Shown piece by piece: positions 31,185 to 32,083 of a stretch of DNA of 32,083 nucleotides. The translations under genes and the position numbers were made by a program. Numbering within the stretch: position 1 is the stretch's first letter; every line of letters starts with the position of its first letter. Under the pieces are notes generated by a model. The model saw only the letters and a list, made by a program, of their open reading frames with translations. It was not told where the DNA came from and ran no database searches. The stretch comes from an uncultured Eubacterium sp. (GTDB lineage Bacteria > Bacillota > Clostridia > Lachnospirales > Lachnospiraceae), in contig CAJTZX010000044.1 in NCBI GenBank assembly GCA_910584345.1, positions 1 through 32,083 of the forward strand. Direction: 5' to 3'.

Positions 31185-31881
31185 TTACTGGAACCTTATT
31201 TGAAACCGCTTTCCTGTTTCATGCTTGTATTCAGATAACTTTACGTCCTGGAATGATTCAAATATCCGGCTGTGCTTTTCTGATAGGGGCAGCGCCACTT
31301 TTTTCCATAGCTTTTCCCACGCCTCCATTGCCTGGGAAATCATATGCCCGATCTGTATCAGATAATAATGGTTTTTCAATGCCTGATAATTTCTGATGAA
31401 TAAATGTTCCAGGAAATACCCGCGCTTTTTCTGAATATGAAAGCCTTCATTTTCTATTTACCACCGCTGTCTGCCGTCTTCTGCCAGCGCTGCCGCATTT
31501 TTTTGTTAACAGGAAGCCTACTTTTATATTTTTTGTTTTTCCTTTCCGGACTCCTTTTTTTATCTGCACATCCCGTTCTTCCCTGTATTCTACAATGTTT
31601 ATTCTATACCGTTATAATCAATGTCTGTTATAAAGTCATGCCAGCAGGTTCCATCGCTAAGTTTCCTGTTTCCGGCAGTTTTTTCTGTTTTTTTCAACCT
31701 GCCGTATTCATCCGCAACCGTTGGGATGCTGCCTTCTTTATAGCGGAGAATATAGCGCCAGCCGCCGTCACGACATTTTAGAAAGAAATTTTCACATGCA
31801 TAAAGGCTGTCCGCACTATTCCTTCTTAAACCGCTCCATAAGCCTGTAACGCACCTCTCTCCGTGTCACTTTTGCTTTCAT
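31185..31881 (-). pseudogene. Decayed DDE transposase
   Basis: Transposase-like sequence is spread over several minus-strand frames. An ATG at 31881 behind AAGGGAGG gives MKAKVTRREVRYRLMERFKK and stops at TAG 31816. A second frame (31815-31599) contains ADSLYACENFFLKCRDGGW and YILRYKEGSIPTVADEYG. A third (about 31605-31447) contains INIVEYREERDVQ. The frame from about 31462 to 31185 has IENEGFHIQKKRGYFLEHLF and KNHYYLIQIGHMISQ, typical of the C-terminus of DDE transposases. Only about 230 codons of an expected 400 or more remain, with at least three frame breaks and a deletion after the first 20 codons. I could not find the element's terminal inverted repeats or name the IS family. Confidence 0.8.
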
Positions 31882-31933
31882 AGGAAAACCTCCCTTCTTT
31901 ACGTGGATAATGCGAAAAAATAATTTTTGGTTA

Positions 31934-31962
31934 ATTATATTAACGCTTATTTTCCCGTAAAA
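31934..31962 (-). promoter_or_regulatory. Candidate promoter of the decayed transposase
   Basis: On the minus strand, TTTTAC (31962-31957) and a perfect TATAAT (31939-31934) with a 17-base spacer, 53 bases upstream of the transposase ATG. From 31963 to the right edge I see AT-rich sequence without a gene. Confidence 0.35.
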
Positions 31963-32083
31963 TGGGAGGTTTTTTTGCGAAAAATTTTTTATTGTCAGCG
32001 CTGTCAGAAATATCATTTTTACTATAAGTACACTACTTTACAACTTTATAAATGATACCCCTGTTTCTTAATTAGCTGTTTTA

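Noticed and set aside
31070..31781. Plus-strand frames of 108 and 125 codons
   Set aside because: They are antisense to the decayed transposase segments, hydrophobic by composition only, and lack ribosome sites.

Overview
The window looks like a chromosomal segment of a low-to-moderate GC Gram-positive anaerobe of the Clostridia, most likely Lachnospiraceae. The grounds are strong AGGAGG ribosome sites, occasional TTG starts, TTGACA/TATAAT-type promoters, and families typical of that group (DUF975, DUF4250, a PF06541 'CmpB' membrane protein, a DUF6465-like protein, an RND pump carrying a long coiled-coil insert). I see no rRNA, tRNA, CRISPR array or phage module. The assignment rests on family content only.

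Layout. 1-2700: metA behind its own promoter, with an 88-bp inverted-repeat element in its leader, then a convergent esterase-like hydrolase. 2798-9056: the remnant of an AraC/GyrI regulator, an RpiR-type regulator, then a sugar operon of a fructose-type PTS permease (EIIABC), a ribose-5-phosphate isomerase A homologue, a Gfo/Idh/MocA dehydrogenase and a PfkB/1-phosphofructokinase. 9134-9841: a possible leader region and a kinase-like gene that has lost its Walker A motif through an internal deletion plus a compensating frameshift. 10182-16248: PHP phosphoesterase, coiled-coil RND transporter and aspartate kinase, joined by two ATGA stop/start overlaps. 16304-19173: a DUF975 membrane protein, then (minus strand) an ion transporter followed by a cytidylate-kinase-like protein. 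19480-22817: an internally duplicated DUF6465-like protein, a GH13 glycosidase, an HD phosphohydrolase and a PF06541 membrane protein. 23014-28426: proC, leuA, a small membrane protein, a second copy of the inverted-repeat element, a secreted Big2/GLUG surface protein and rpe.

28560-32083 differs in character. DUF4250 is followed by a minus-strand cluster of four unrecognised small genes (one membrane, two secreted, one cytoplasmic) behind a strong AT-rich promoter, and then a decayed DDE transposase. It resembles a small acquired island.

Working together: the sugar operon would import and phosphorylate a sugar, isomerise and/or oxidise it and feed glycolysis or the pentose phosphate pathway, where rpe also acts. 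metA and lysC belong to the aspartate-methionine pathway; proC and leuA make proline and leucine. The most unusual signals are two families of dispersed palindromic repeats, the deletion/frameshift-repaired kinase, the active-site changes in MetA, the RpiA-PTS-dehydrogenase operon and the uncharacterised secreted cluster near the right end.
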